Notes: a model not told the origin generated them from the sequence alone. 54,477 nucleotides of DNA from Davidsoniella eucalypti (GCA_004009845.1 RMBW01000151.1:1-54477), one strand, 5' to 3'. Shown: positions 12,894 through 23,795, counted from the first letter of the stretch. Numbers and translations: made by a program.

Positions 12894-13853
12894 CTACTTT
12901 CGCATCAGCAATGACGACAGCGATTTTCGCCCAAGTCCTAGCCGTCTACGCTTAGTTTCCGTATCACAGTCGAATGTATCTGTACAAGCTGCCGGTTTAG
13001 TAATAGCACTACCGACAGCCTTGGGGATAGAAATGGGAGGAGTAGAAGGACTGATGACGGAGGCCGTGCCACTGCTTTCCTGAGTAGAAACCTTGACGTC
13101 ACCGACGCAGCTGCTAGCCAATCGTGACTCGAGGGAATATTCTTCTCCTTCCTCTTCCTCGTAGCCTTCATCATCATTGTGTGCCGCCTCTTCAGCCGCC
13201 AGTTTTCTTTCCAGATCCATCTCTAGTTCCATGCCCTGCTCCATCTCACGTCTGCGTATGATTTCCATACGCAGGTTTCCTCCCTGTCCGCGGGAGCCTT
13301 TGGAACTCGACCGGCTCAGTATGTTATTTAGTCCCAGGAGACTATGCCGTCTACGCGGCCCACCAATGAACATATCTGCCATGGCAATGCCAATGCTTGA
13401 TCGTGGACTTTTACTTTGAGGTATAGGCGGAGGCGAGAGTGGAGTCAGAGGCGCTTGGTGCGGCACATGCTGGAAAGCCGAGTTTGTCCCTAGGCTACAC
13501 GCGCTGCTAAGACTTGAAGACCGGGAGTGAGAACAGGACTGTGAGGGCACTGATGTGGTTGATATACTTCGAGAATATGAATTGGCGCCAGCATTATTGG
13601 CCTTCGAATTAGCAGCAAAAGATACATTACGTAAGGAAGACGGAGATAACGCGGGCGTGTTGTTTGGAGACAAGGAATGGCTATTATTGGTGAGTGCAGA
13701 AGTGATAGGGCTTCCGCCGACATAGCTGCTACTATTGCTGATGCTACCACTGCTGCTGGCGGTTCCCGCTGAGAATTTACGCGTGAAGAGCGGCGCAAGA
13801 GAAAACGCTTCTGTCAGCGTGTGCCTGAGCGAGAGAGTGCTGTGATCCACGTT
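12894..13853 (-). other. serine-rich open frame directly behind, and in phase with, the CHS4-like stop codon
   Basis: This 319-codon frame begins with the codon after the TAG of the CHS4-like gene (TAG at 13856-13854, then AAC, GTG, GAT) and runs to TAG at 12894-12896. It has no start-proximal ATG. The product would be rich in Ser, Asn and Pro (PLTPLSPPPIPQSKSPR), with a short conserved-looking patch (GIAMADMFIGGPRRRHSLL), an Arg/Glu/Met-rich helix, an acidic stretch (DDEGYEEEEGEE) and a basic end (GLGRKSLSSLLMRK). It looks like a genuine disordered fungal protein, not chance, but I recognise no family. Options are (a) a readthrough or alternatively spliced tail of the CHS4-like protein, (b) a separate gene with an unseen first exon, or (c) a remnant. 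An in-frame splice that bypasses the CaaX and stop is possible: donor GTAGTA just after GGCGAGT, acceptor GACAGAAG near 13794, about 60 nt; both signals are weak. Confidence 0.45.
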
Positions 13854-16823
13854 CTACATGATACTACACTCGCCGTCAGTGGCCTGCTGGTTGCCCATAT
13901 TAGAACGCGAGATGCGCTCGCGTTGCCGTGGCCCATTCTTGCCTGCGCGCTTGAGGTCCTCTAGCCGCTCCCGAGCCTTGGGGAAGTCTTGGGCTATAGT
14001 ATCGTACATGTTAGTATACTGCGTAAAACGGCAGAAACAAGTTAGAATAACTTACCTGCTGCTCTCCAGTACCAGCGCTTCGCGTCCTCTAGGTTGGCCG
14101 GAACACCAATGCCAACTTCAGTAAAGTAGCCCATTGCGTATTCGGCCTTCGCTAAGCCTGCCATTGCGGCCTTCCGGGCCCAGAGATATGCCTCAGTGTC
14201 GCTCTGGTTGAGCACACCATCCGAGCCGGTGAGATACCAACCACTTAGTGCCAGTTCAGCCTGGTGCTCTTCTTGCTGTGCTGCCTTGGAATACCACATG
14301 ATACTCTGACGTGGGTCGATTGGGCAGCCGAGAAGACCGTACTCAAACGCACAACCCAGACGGAACTGCGAGAACTTGTAACCAAGCTCAGCCGCCTGTT
14401 GGAACAAGGTGAAGGCATACGCCTCGTCCCGGATGATTGAGTCATTCGGACCGGCTGTTTCATACATGAGACCAAGTTCGTGTAAAGAATGTGGATTCTC
14501 AGCATCAGAACGCTCGGCAGCGCGTTTGAGCCAGCCCACAGCCTCGCGAGAGTCTTTGGTCTGGCCCAGCAAACCTTTCAGCATAATCATACCGACCTTG
14601 TACATTGCCGGCGTGTCACCCAAGGTAGCTGCCCTCTTATACCATTGCATGGCCTTTAGGGGGTCTTTGCGCGTGCCACCACCATCTTCATGACCGATTT
14701 CGCAGCATACAGCTGTTCGGTAGGCCGCAGGGCCGTGGCCAAGCTTTGCTGCAGACTGATACAACGTGAATGCTTCCTTGTTATCTGGCTCGCCGCCCCA
14801 TAGTCCTCGACCATGGCAATCAGCTAGGAAGAACATGGCCTCGGCATTTTGCCCGCCGCTAACAAGCTTTTTGAGCACCTTGTTAGCATCGGTCAAGAAA
14901 CGCTCGCGAGCACGGGCTTTGGTCTTCAAGTCAGCATTTTGAGGTACAAGGACATCAGCAGCCTCTACCAGACGTTTGCCAAACTTGAGTATCGTAACTT
15001 GGTCGTTAGGATCGTTCTTAACAATGGCCCGTAGTTTCTCGAGTTCTTCTGCTGTTACTGGCGTGACTGGCTCTTTCACAGGGGCGCCATTTGGAACCGG
15101 CGCCGGTACTAAAGTCTGCTGCATCTGTTGTATCGGTTGAGGTGGACCAGGTGTAGGGCCGCCACCATAGTTTCTGACAGGTACCGGCTTGTTGTCCATA
15201 TTCATGCTTCCACCGTTCATACCACCACCATTCATACCTCCTCCACCATTCATGAGGCCGGGACGCATAGGTACAGGATGGCTACCACCAGATTGCCGGT
15301 TTGGAGCTGGGCTTGATGGATAGCTTCCCGGGCCCATCCCTCCAGACTGCCGGTTGGGAATTGGGCCGCCTGGATAAGCATTTGGATTGGGACCACCTTG
15401 CATGGGGCCAAGAGGTGCACCGGGGAAAGATTGAAAATTTGGTTGAGGCATTGGTGGGGCATCTCCAGGGATATCCGGGCCGTTTCTCAAGTTAGGCTGT
15501 GATTTGGTCCGGTTGAGACTCTGACCATCGGGATCCATCTGCATTTCCATGCTAGCCCTCGGCGGCATAGGCCCATTTCGATAGTTGCCCTGACCTGGAC
15601 CTCCTTGCATAGGGCTACCGCCCATACCCATACCGATGTTCTGGTTCATGTTCATGCTCATGTTCATGGCAGCCATCTGAGAGCCAAACTCGGGGTTGCT
15701 CATACGCACACTACCATAATAGCTATCGAGGACGTCATCAAATTGGCCGTATCCTTGAGCATCATAACTATTTGGAGTCCCTTGCTGAGATTGGGGACTC
15801 TGTCCGGGATACATCCGTTGAGGTGGTGGTCTGTTTCCCTGTGCCGTCGAAGGTCTAGGAGGTGGTCCTCCAGGCCCACCCATATAGCCCATAGGTCCGC
15901 CCATAGGCCCATCCATAGGTCCATTCATAGGGCCACCCATTGGGCCACCCATTTGGCGGCCTGGTCCAGGAGGGCCCATAGGACCTCCTCTCCCCATGCC
16001 ATTCATTCGCTGTTGTTGTGGGGGTGGCATTCCGCGTTGCGGTAGGGGTCTTTGCTGCTGCTGCTGCTGTTGTTGTTGTTGTTGTTGTTGCATAGGGTTC
16101 TCGTTCATTGGCATCGTCATGCTACGGGAAGGACCATTGAAGTCGTAGTTACCCTTGGCTAACTCGGGGCCAAACCCTAGGCCAGTGTTGATATCGAAAT
16201 CGGCGCCGCCACCCATGGATCCATCGCTATCACGGCGCTTTCCACCACCTGCCTTTGAAGGTCGCCCGAACCCAAACCCGCCACCTTTCTTCTGGGTGCG
16301 GTTTGTATCACCGATGGCAAGACCGTTCATTTGAGCCATGATTTGACTCTCAGTCTCCATATCGGATGGTCGTGCCCGGCCAGGTAAAGCTGGGAAAGCA
16401 CCACCAAAGCCACCGCTTAGCGTGGGACTACCTAGGTTCACTACGAATCAACGAATCAAATGGTTAGCGCACATACCATATGTAGTTTTATTGCATGACT
16501 CATTACTTACTAGAGTCCATCATAGTAGCAGAACGTTCAAGAGGCCGAGGGGGGCCGCCTGGTCCAGGGTATCCGCCTCTCCCGGAACCTGGTGTCATGC
16601 CACCGCGGGGAGGATATTGGCCATTGTTACCGGAGTATTGCATCATGCCTATGCCAGGCGGTCCGCCTTGGGGATCGTACGGCCCCTGATCATAACCGCC
16701 GTCTTCCGGGGTATTGTTCTGGTACTGAGGCGCCTGTCTCCCCATTTGCTGTTGATATGCTGGCATTGGCGGTCCAGATGGGGCCGGCGCAGGAGCACCG
16801 GGATAGCCTCCGTTATATTCCAT
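13854..16823 (-). CDS. CHS4: Chs4/Skt5-like chitin synthase activator, Sel1 repeats, CaaX end
   Basis: Exons 16823-16511, 16440-14056 and 13993-13854 join to 945 aa. Introns 16441-16510 and 13994-14055 have GTAAGT donors, the second with a TACTAAC branch. Residues 1-560 are disordered, rich in Gly, Pro, Met, Asn and Gln, with a poly-Gln tract (codons at 16054-16090). Residues about 570-900 hold a run of Sel1 repeats (for example AMQWYKRAATLGD, AEYAMGYFTEVGIGV). The final exon reads AQDFPKARERLEDLKRAGK, typical of Skt5 family ends, then DGECSIM-stop, a CaaX prenylation box (Cys942). Family role: regulatory partner of chitin synthase III at sites of wall growth and septation; prenylation supports membrane association. 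ATG at 16823-16821 is the only sensible in-frame start. A 5'-leader intron at about 16876-16942 is possible. The protein is longer than yeast Chs4 because of the N-terminal region. Confidence 0.93.
16054..16090 (-). repeat. CAG/CAA microsatellite coding poly-Gln
   Basis: A run of about twelve CAA and CAG codons on the minus strand encodes a poly-Gln tract in the disordered N-terminal half of the CHS4-like protein. Codons are mixed (CAA block, then CAG block), so both halves could vary in length between strains. Confidence 0.8.
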
Positions 16824-17384
16824 TATGTAGAACTGAGTAGTCCAAGGCGACAAAGGAAGTGTTGTATAATAGTACCTAGTATCTAAGTCGAGATTGGGAT
16901 CGGCTAGTGAAGGATGAAGCTTTGTTTAGCCCCAACACTCACCGCCGAATAATAGCGAGAATTCTCAGATAGCAGTCAACTGATCTCTTAGACAAGAAGC
17001 AATGATTCTCAGTCCCCAAGATTGTTGGGTGGGTAGCAAAAAAGAGATTGTGTTATGGTAGAGTAAGTGGGATATGTTAAGCTATAGAGAAATCAAGCGA
17101 AAAGTAGCTACCGCATTCAAGAGCTACTTCTAGGCTTATCTGCTAGAAATGGTCATGAAGATAATGGAATAAGGAGCAAGGCCACTTTCCAACGGTTCGG
17201 TGGTCTTCTTTTGGTCGAAAAATCGAAGAATAGCCGAGCTAGCAATGAAATAGTCGCAAACAAAAAGCAAAAAAGAAATCCAATACGGAGGCAAGAGCGC
17301 GATGATTACTTGTATTGTAACAAGCTACAACGACATCAGGCCAGGATATCGGGAGTATACGAAAGTATCTATCGTGGAGATATA

Positions 17385-17468
17385 TTGTCTGAGGTGATGA
17401 TGTGTGTCGTGATCGAATGGGATGGAAACTGTCGTCTAAAGCGGGAGGTCAGACTGATATCGAGACAA
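17385..17468 (+). ncRNA. possible box C/D snoRNA (weak candidate)
   Basis: A GTGATGA box C (17394-17400) and a CTGA box D (17454-17457) are flanked by complementary hexamers TTGTCT (17385-17390) and AGACAA (17463-17468), giving an 84-nt unit of normal snoRNA size. The stem is 3-5 nt away from the boxes, which is looser than usual, and no D' box is evident. The guide would be the bases just before box D (GCGGGAGGTCAGA); no rRNA target was identified by eye. Chance is a serious alternative. Confidence 0.2.
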
Positions 17469-19670
17469 GTTGGGGAGGGACGTCGTTGGCACCCAGCACG
17501 ACTGGCTGTTCGCTATTTGCAGGCCCAGCCTGAAAATCTGCAGGTGCTAATTAATGGTAGAGGCAATAGGAGCGGTAGAATCTCAAGATGGTGATGATAT
17601 GGAAATACAGCAATGGAGGGAAGACTGTGATTATGATTCGTGAATCAAAAAAATGATGAAGCTCGCCGAGGAGGAAGAGGGGAGTGATTGATGGGACGCT
17701 ATTGCTCACTATTCTCGCCCACTTCGGCTGGGTTGCAATGCATTCGTTGCAAGGCTCTGTTACAGTTGGTTGTACCGAGCTTTAGTTCTGGGCACTAGCA
17801 AAGTCAGTGCTAGTAGCGAATCAGAAGCGTCACGGCCAACGAAGCAGCGAAGACAAGTAACGATGCGATATAATCGATGTTGGAATCTATGATGAAACCA
17901 ATGGCCTTGGGGAAGGGAAAGGAAGAAAAAAGACAAAGAAAAAAGAATACCAAAAGCATACAAAATAAAGCCACAAAGCGAAGTGTTTCCAGAGGGAAAG
18001 AAGCCCATCCAACATCGAAGCAAAGCTAGCAATTACTCTAGTCAACATGTAAATGTACTCGGAAGAGAAGGAGTCAAACAGGGCCAGGACCTAGGTATAG
18101 CAGGCAACTGTATCTTTGGCGGTTCTTATGCAGTGCACCAACCAGATATTTACGGATTCTCACTATTAGTCTATCTTAACATTCATAATACGTGTAATAT
18201 GTATCCAAATTAAGCTCTGTATTATGACCTCTATTCTACATATAGCCCAAAGCAAGGCTATCTCTCCTCATGCCCAAGAAAAAATCGGACTGCCTCGTTG
18301 TTTGAAGTGTGCTCAGGGCCTCAACCACTGATTACATTACTGCACCGCTAGCGTCTCCAAACAATTGGTTCAGGGTCTAAAGTGTACAGATGTACCCTGA
18401 GGCCAGGGGGGTGATGTGTTAGTTATCCATTCCTCTGTCGCCGGCTTTCTGAGTTTCAGACTCACCTTTTGTCGCCATGCTAGACTCCAACTAGAGCTTC
18501 TCCTGTCCTTCTTTCGTCACGGTGATCATCGTTCTGTAGCCTCGGGTACCAGCCAGCCAGCCAATCAGCTAGCCAGCTATCAACCAGTTAGTTTGTTTGT
18601 TCGCATGGCGTGGCAAAGACATCAACCAACAACAGCACAGCACAAAATAAGAACCCGTCTACCTCATGCCACCCGCCGCTCTGGTGTTTCGTAAATGACC
18701 ATAATGTCATAGTGTTCTTTGTCTGTTCGCTGCTGCTCTTCCAGGGTCGGGGCGTAAAACTACAATCCATCCACTAGCACTAGACTAAATATGTAGTCTC
18801 TTCTTCAATTTCCCAACAAACAACATCTCTTTCTCTTTCGTCTAGTAAGGAACTGCATGGCGGAACCAAGTCAAGAACAACAGAGACGCCGATTACAGGG
18901 GTCCTTTTCTGTTTTTCTGCCTGTCCTTTTGTCCTTTTGTCTCCATTCTTCTAACGCCTTGCTGTCCACTTGGCGCTTGTTCCACCCCTAAAACGTCTAA
19001 TTTTCTACTCCATGTTATTCTACCCCGTCTTGAAGAACCTGTTGTTTGCTCGTCCACTAATGTAGCTACTGGCAGAGCTTGTCTGGCTTTACCTTTTTAG
19101 TGCTAATACCTCTAGTTATCTAATAGCAGGGCAAGTGGCCAGAGATGCATTAAGCCTATTTTCTTACCCTCAAATGGATCCAAGATATAACCCTGATATC
19201 ATACCCAGTAACCCTATATTCTCCTGGGTATCTCTCACCACATCTTCGACGTCTAACGATCCACATAAAGACGTAAAATGATAGATAAATAAATAAATAA
19301 GCGCCGCTAAGTACTGTACTCTATTCTTGGTATCTATAACGGAGTATGCCTATGCCCACCATATTCATGCCCTTATTTTCGGTAGCTTTCTTTTTAGACA
19401 TTGCTTTTATCCTATCATGACCCGTTATATCCTATGGCTTTATATATGACTCTGGCTGGCCCGGTTTCTAAACAGTGTAGATCCTCCTTGATCTTCATAG
19501 GGAAGCCCAGGCCACAACCATACATTCATGCCTAACGTCTAGGTGGTCTTGCTAGGAGAACATTGTTAATCGTTACCCATATGTCATCTTGCTTATGTAT
19601 ACCATCTCCTGGATTACCAGCCACTCTCTAAGAGGGAAAAATAGCAAATAGATTCAATGATTATATTACT

Positions 19671-19708
19671 CAAGAAAGTAGGTACAAGAAAGTAGGTACA
19701 AGAAAGTG
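19671..19708 (+). repeat. 14-bp tandem repeat, about 2.7 copies
   Basis: The unit CAAGAAAGTAGGTA occurs twice exactly at 19671-19684 and 19685-19698, then partially (CAAGAAAGTG). It lies in non-coding DNA and is a small minisatellite. Confidence 0.9.
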
Positions 19709-20506
19709 AACAAAGCAATGTGGTTTTCTTTACAGAACCAAAGAATCAAAGACAAACTCCTCCACTGTTCGTGTCAGAAGTTTCGTAGAACATCGCATCC
19801 GGCGATCTTCATAGGTTGGGATTCACTGGATGGTGTTTCACGTACTCTGACTGATATGCCTAGCTTGTTTTCGGATTTCAATATTTTCTATTTTGCCGTT
19901 TCTTTCTTTTCATGCAAATAAGTATCACATTGGACAGACGCGCACAACCGGGACAGAATCGGCAGTGCTGATACCACCACCAGTTCGACATTGTATTTAC
20001 AAAAACAAGAGGCCTTGACGCTATTTAAAAATACATAATTCGGTATTACCGCACTGTGCATCGTGTTTCATCTTGACAGCATGCATGGGGTTTAAAGAAC
20101 CCCCTAACAACGTTACATATACATATATGTATATTACGGTCGTGATTGTGTTGGCTTCAAAAGAGCTCAAGGTGTTGTTGGAGATTTCATATCGGCTTCT
20201 TCTATACTAGGACGACTCATAATTGTTCAAGAATCGAAACATGGATCACATGGATCAAACCAGTATGGAAACTGTAATAAACGACCTGATGCCTTACTGT
20301 ATCTAGCGGTTATCTGGCTCTTTGTTGGTGTAGGAAGCTAAGGTTATATCTGCACTTCTGCTCACAGTATATGCCTCGATATGTGACGGTTATCTATCAT
20401 TGACAAGCTACCACTTTATGTATACCAAAGCAGCCTGTCATAGATAAGCATAATAAAGTACCACTCGGGAAGGCAATGTTGGGATAATATTCATCACACT
20501 AAATAT

Positions 20507-20524
20507 GCACAGCACGTGCTGTGC
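20507..20524. repeat. perfect 18-bp palindrome around a CACGTG core
   Basis: GCACAGCACGTGCTGTGC is identical to its reverse complement. The centre is a CACGTG E-box, the core bound by Cbf1/bHLH factors. It lies about 550 nt upstream of the CBP4 start, so it could be a dimeric regulatory site. A cruciform or chance are alternatives. Confidence 0.6.
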
Positions 20525-21070
20525 CACCACATCACACAAAAAGTTTGAACTTCTTTCCAGTATTACAGATAGCAGTCATATAGAATATACGGTAAGAATA
20601 AAATGTACAGAAAATTACAGCCCATGGCTTATTTCAAGTACTAAATGAGCAAAGTATCTCCATGATAAAAGTTATTTTTGCTACGTCTAAGCCCTTCAAA
20701 GCTGTATGTTGTAGACTGCAAAGAATTATTACCCAAGGGTAGCCCAAATAGACAATCGATGTCTAATTCTTGATATAATGCATTTCTAACGTCCCTTTGT
20801 ACACATGAATCAACAATAGTTGATTATTTCGAGTAAGACAAAATCTATCAATTGCATCCCACGGCAGAATCCACATACCGCCTTCCTTAAACGTCTTCGC
20901 GAATCATTTTCAGCGCATTTGAAAGAACGTCAGTGATCCTCTTAGCTTCGCAAGCTACAACTTCAGGCCAATGTTCTATTTTATGATCTCCTTATAGCAC
21001 ACCTTAACCACTTGTATAGTATGCAGTATTGAGCTTAAATCAAGAATATCATCCAAAGATTACCGTTCCA

Positions 21071-21600
21071 ATGGCCAAAAAACCTGTCAACTGGTGGCTT
21101 TGGGCCAAAGTCATCGCAGCGCAAGTTCATCCATTACCCTCTTCTCGCCTATACCCGACATCTAGCGCCACTCTATATAGTCTCATTGCTCACGCTAACA
21201 TTCTCTTTTCTTTATAACAGTGGTGCTGTCATCAGTGTCGGAGGCCCTATGTTTACTATGTACATAACTCCTACCGAAGAAGAAATCTTCAAGCGTTACA
21301 ACCCCGATCTTCAGAAACGAAGCTTGGCTGAGCGCCATACCAGACAGCAGGAATTTGACGACTTTGTTATGCGTCTTAAGACTTACTCCAAGTCCGATAA
21401 GTCAAGTAAGATTATCCGCCATAGTATACACCCAGATCTTCAATTACTAATATCATATTATCATATGCGTAGTCTTTGTTGTCATGGAGGAGGAGGAAAA
21501 GATACAGAAAGCCGCTACTCTCAGGCGTGCTAGAGATGCTGAGCTTACCGCTCAGGCACAAAAGGGCGAGATGCGCAGAGAGTCTGGTCTTTCAAAATAG
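21071..21600 (+). CDS. CBP4: Cbp4, cytochrome bc1 complex assembly factor
   Basis: Exons 21071-21120, 21221-21405 and 21473-21600 give 120 aa. Cbp4 is a small inner-membrane protein of ascomycete mitochondria that assists early assembly of cytochrome b into complex III. The family signature is clear: KPVNWWLWAKV at the N-terminus, one hydrophobic segment (about 8-32), then TPTEEEIFKRYNPDLQKRSL, FDDFVMRLKTYSKSDK and a charged EEEEK helix. Intron 1 uses a GC donor (GCAAGT at 21121) with an AG acceptor at 21219-21220; no GT donor gives the right phase, while the GC site restores AAGAVISVGGP. Intron 2 (21406-21472) is a normal GTAAGA-AG intron. ATG at 21071 is the first in frame; the frame upstream has no other ATG. 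Confidence 0.92.
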
Positions 21601-22507
21601 CTAAATGAACGCCTTGAGGAAGACCCATATCAAGAAAAGTGACCACATCCATTGTAGGTCATTAGTGTACGATTATTATGTCGAGTTATCTGTTGGTTTC
21701 ATAGGACGTTAAGTCTTACTAGACGTTCCGGAGTTTGGGTATAGAGTGTAAACATTGTCGTAATACGAAATGATTTCTTCCATAGTAGTATTATGAACGG
21801 CAGTACTCGTGATGGCAGACTAATCAATGTCGTGACAATTCGATTATTCTGTTCTGCTATGCTGAAGCCAGCACTAGGGTTAAGCGGGGTTACTATAAGC
21901 ACCGGCATATCTTCGGCTATGAACTCACGTGACCAGTATGCCAACGCCCATCCACAGATTTATGGCCTCCTCAGGCCTAATTCAGCAGTCTGCTTAACGG
22001 CAAGCCAGCATGGATTCTTAGGTGATCGCGCACAAATGTGAACCGAACCGGGCCCAGGTTACTTGTAAGGTCTCGACGCTGATTTTTGCCCCATCGTCAA
22101 GCTCTGAGTTTTGAAGTTGTAGTTTGTATGCTTATTTGCTCTCTCCGCTTTCTCTCTTGCTCGTGTCCTCCAATTCAAGAACTATAGTCTTTGGTAAGTC
22201 ATTGTGTGAATGAGTCCTTTTCTCTACTGTTTTTCAGTTATAGTAGCGCTGCCTCCTCCTCGTTGGGGATATATCGGTTGATCTCGTTCCTTAGTGCCTT
22301 AGCAGCAGCAGCTTTTTTTTGTTCAATATTTTTATATTAATTTTTTTCGGCGTTGTTTTGAGGGACCTGCTTTGGTTGCTTTGGGTTTTTTTGCTCCGCC
22401 AGCTTTCTTGCGGATTTTGTGTGCTGACGTCGTTTTTTTCTTCCATCTCGAATTACAGCCTTTTTTCCTCCTTTCCCACCTCTTCCCCATACACTACATA
22501 TATCACA
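21601..22507 (+). other. intergenic region and NAC-beta promoter/leader
   Basis: Holds the CBP4 3' end and the promoter of the next gene. A TCACGTGA box lies at about 21926. A T-rich leader runs from about 22310 to the ATG at 22508. A GTAAGT donor at 22194 and a TTTTTCAG acceptor at 22237 could frame a very short (44-nt) 5'-leader intron; this is uncertain because a branch site is not clear. Confidence 0.45.
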
Positions 22508-23551
22508 ATGGCCGACATTCAGGAGCGCCTCAAGAAGCTGGGTGCCACCGCCCGTACCGGTAAGCCTCTACTATCCATCCCAACTATCACCACATGGCCA
22601 GATTGCCGTGGGCTTCGTCTTTGGTGCTTCCGCCGTTGACGCTGCTCAACCACATTCCCATGTGTGTGCTTGTCCTTGTTAATACTAACAGTTGTGCTCT
22701 CTAGGGTATGTTTTTGACCTGCGAATTTCCCATCATCCCACCCACCACCTTGCATTGACCCTCTTGTACCCTAACCTCACTTGGATATCATCTATACGAC
22801 GGCATCATCGACATTGTGCTGGCATCGTAATGTCCCAATGGGCTATGAAATATGACGCATCTATAATACTATGCCTGATCTTGATGGAAATACCACATTT
22901 TTGAGCGAACAATTCTAACCTTGTCTTCCCTAATAGTGGAAAGGGCACCCCCCGGAGAAAGGCGAAGCGCAACACTCAGCGCTCTGGTGCTGATGACCAG
23001 AAGCTTCAGACTACGCTGAAGAAGCTGAACACCCAGCCCATCCCTAACATTGAGGAGGTTAACATGTTCAAGTCTGACGGCAATGTCATCCACTTCAATC
23101 AGCCCCGCGGTATGTTTTATCCTGCCTTCACTTGTTTACCTGTGACTCCGAGTTGGCCAATCTATCAAGCAGAATATTGCCCCGCTCCTGCAAAATTCGA
23201 CCCCTCCATGCGCCTAAGCCCCCTTTTACCAGTGACCTCAAACCAACCGAAACTTACTCTTCAAGACGGAGCAATAACTAACACATCATCTATACAGTCC
23301 ACGCCGCTGTTCCCGCCAACACCTTCGCTATCTACGGCGCTGGCCAGGACAAGGAGCTCACTGACCTTGTCCCCGGTATCCTGAACCAGCTAGGCCCTGA
23401 CTCCCTTGCCTCTCTGCGCAAGCTGGCCGAGAGCTACCAGAAGATGCAGCGCGCCAAGGGTGAGGGCGAGGGCGAGGGCGAGGAAGAGGAGGAAGAGGAT
23501 AACATCCCCGAGCTGGTTGAGGGCGAGAACTTCGAGTCCAAGGTCGAGTAA
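22508..23551 (+). CDS. EGD1: nascent polypeptide-associated complex subunit beta (BTF3/Egd1)
   Basis: Exons 22508-22559, 22705 (one base), 22937-23109 and 23298-23551 total 480 nt and give 159 aa. NAC is a heterodimer at the ribosome exit tunnel that shields nascent chains. The N-terminus has the ribosome-binding RRK motif (GGKGTPRRKAKR); the NAC domain follows (about 36-100: NIEEVNMFKSDGNVIHFNQP, then VHAAVPANTFAIYG); the C-terminus is acidic (EGEGEEEEEE). The conserved TGGKGTPRRK can only be read if a single G at 22705 lies between two introns (22560-22704, with TACTAAC branch and CTCTAG end; 22706-22936, with GTATGT donor and CTAATAG end). Joining the outer exons directly shifts the frame to a TGA within about 30 codons. 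Codons are strongly biased to C/G at position 3, as expected for an abundant protein. Confidence 0.95.
22705..22705 (+). other. EGD1: one-nucleotide exon in NAC-beta
   Basis: A lone G sits between an acceptor (CTCTCTAG, 22697-22704) and a donor (GTATGT, 22706-22711). A consensus TACTAAC branch is at 22683-22689. The exon before ends in phase 1 and the exon after starts needing phase 2, so exactly one base is missing without it. The resulting GGT codon (Gly18) takes one base from each of three exons. Confidence 0.85.
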
Positions 23552-23795
23552 GCCGTTCAATTGCCTAACCGCAATTGAACCCAATATTAAAAAAAATACA
23601 AAAGGCGTACTCAACATCTTCTCCCAACTTGTATACTTCGCCAACCACATATTTCCTAATGTACGATACACTGTCATTCTTTGCGCCATTTTCAAAGATC
23701 TTTTGTGCGAGACCACCTCGTTTCAACATCTACAATGTAGTATTTAAATTCATAAAGTATAAATGGACATGTATGTTTTCGATTCTCTACCAACT

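Larger units (their letters stand above)
16824..21070. other. long gene-poor region
   Basis: About 4.2 kb between the divergent CHS4-like (-) and CBP4 (+) genes. The left end should contain the CHS4 promoter and leader. A 127-codon frame at 17211-17594 has no recognisable domain and starts with basic low complexity. Recognisable elements are a possible box C/D RNA (17385-17468), a CAGCCAGCCAGCC tract (about 18550-18575), a 14-bp tandem repeat (19671-19708), an AAAT repeat near 19287, an AACCCTATATT word (19210-19220) and an 18-bp perfect palindrome (20507-20524). No tRNA or transposon was seen. Confidence 0.5.

Noticed and set aside
17211..17594. 127-codon plus-strand frame upstream of the CHS4-like gene
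   Set aside because: Basic low-complexity start, no domain; lies in the presumed divergent promoter region.
17877..17900. TGTTGGAAT word resembling the start of a Ty-type LTR
   Set aside because: No matching LTR end, no second copy, no primer-binding site nearby.
22560..22936. Alternative reading of NAC-beta with a single 377-nt intron
   Set aside because: It shifts the frame and ends at TGA within about 30 codons, destroying a nearly invariant motif; the 1-nt exon explains the phase exactly.
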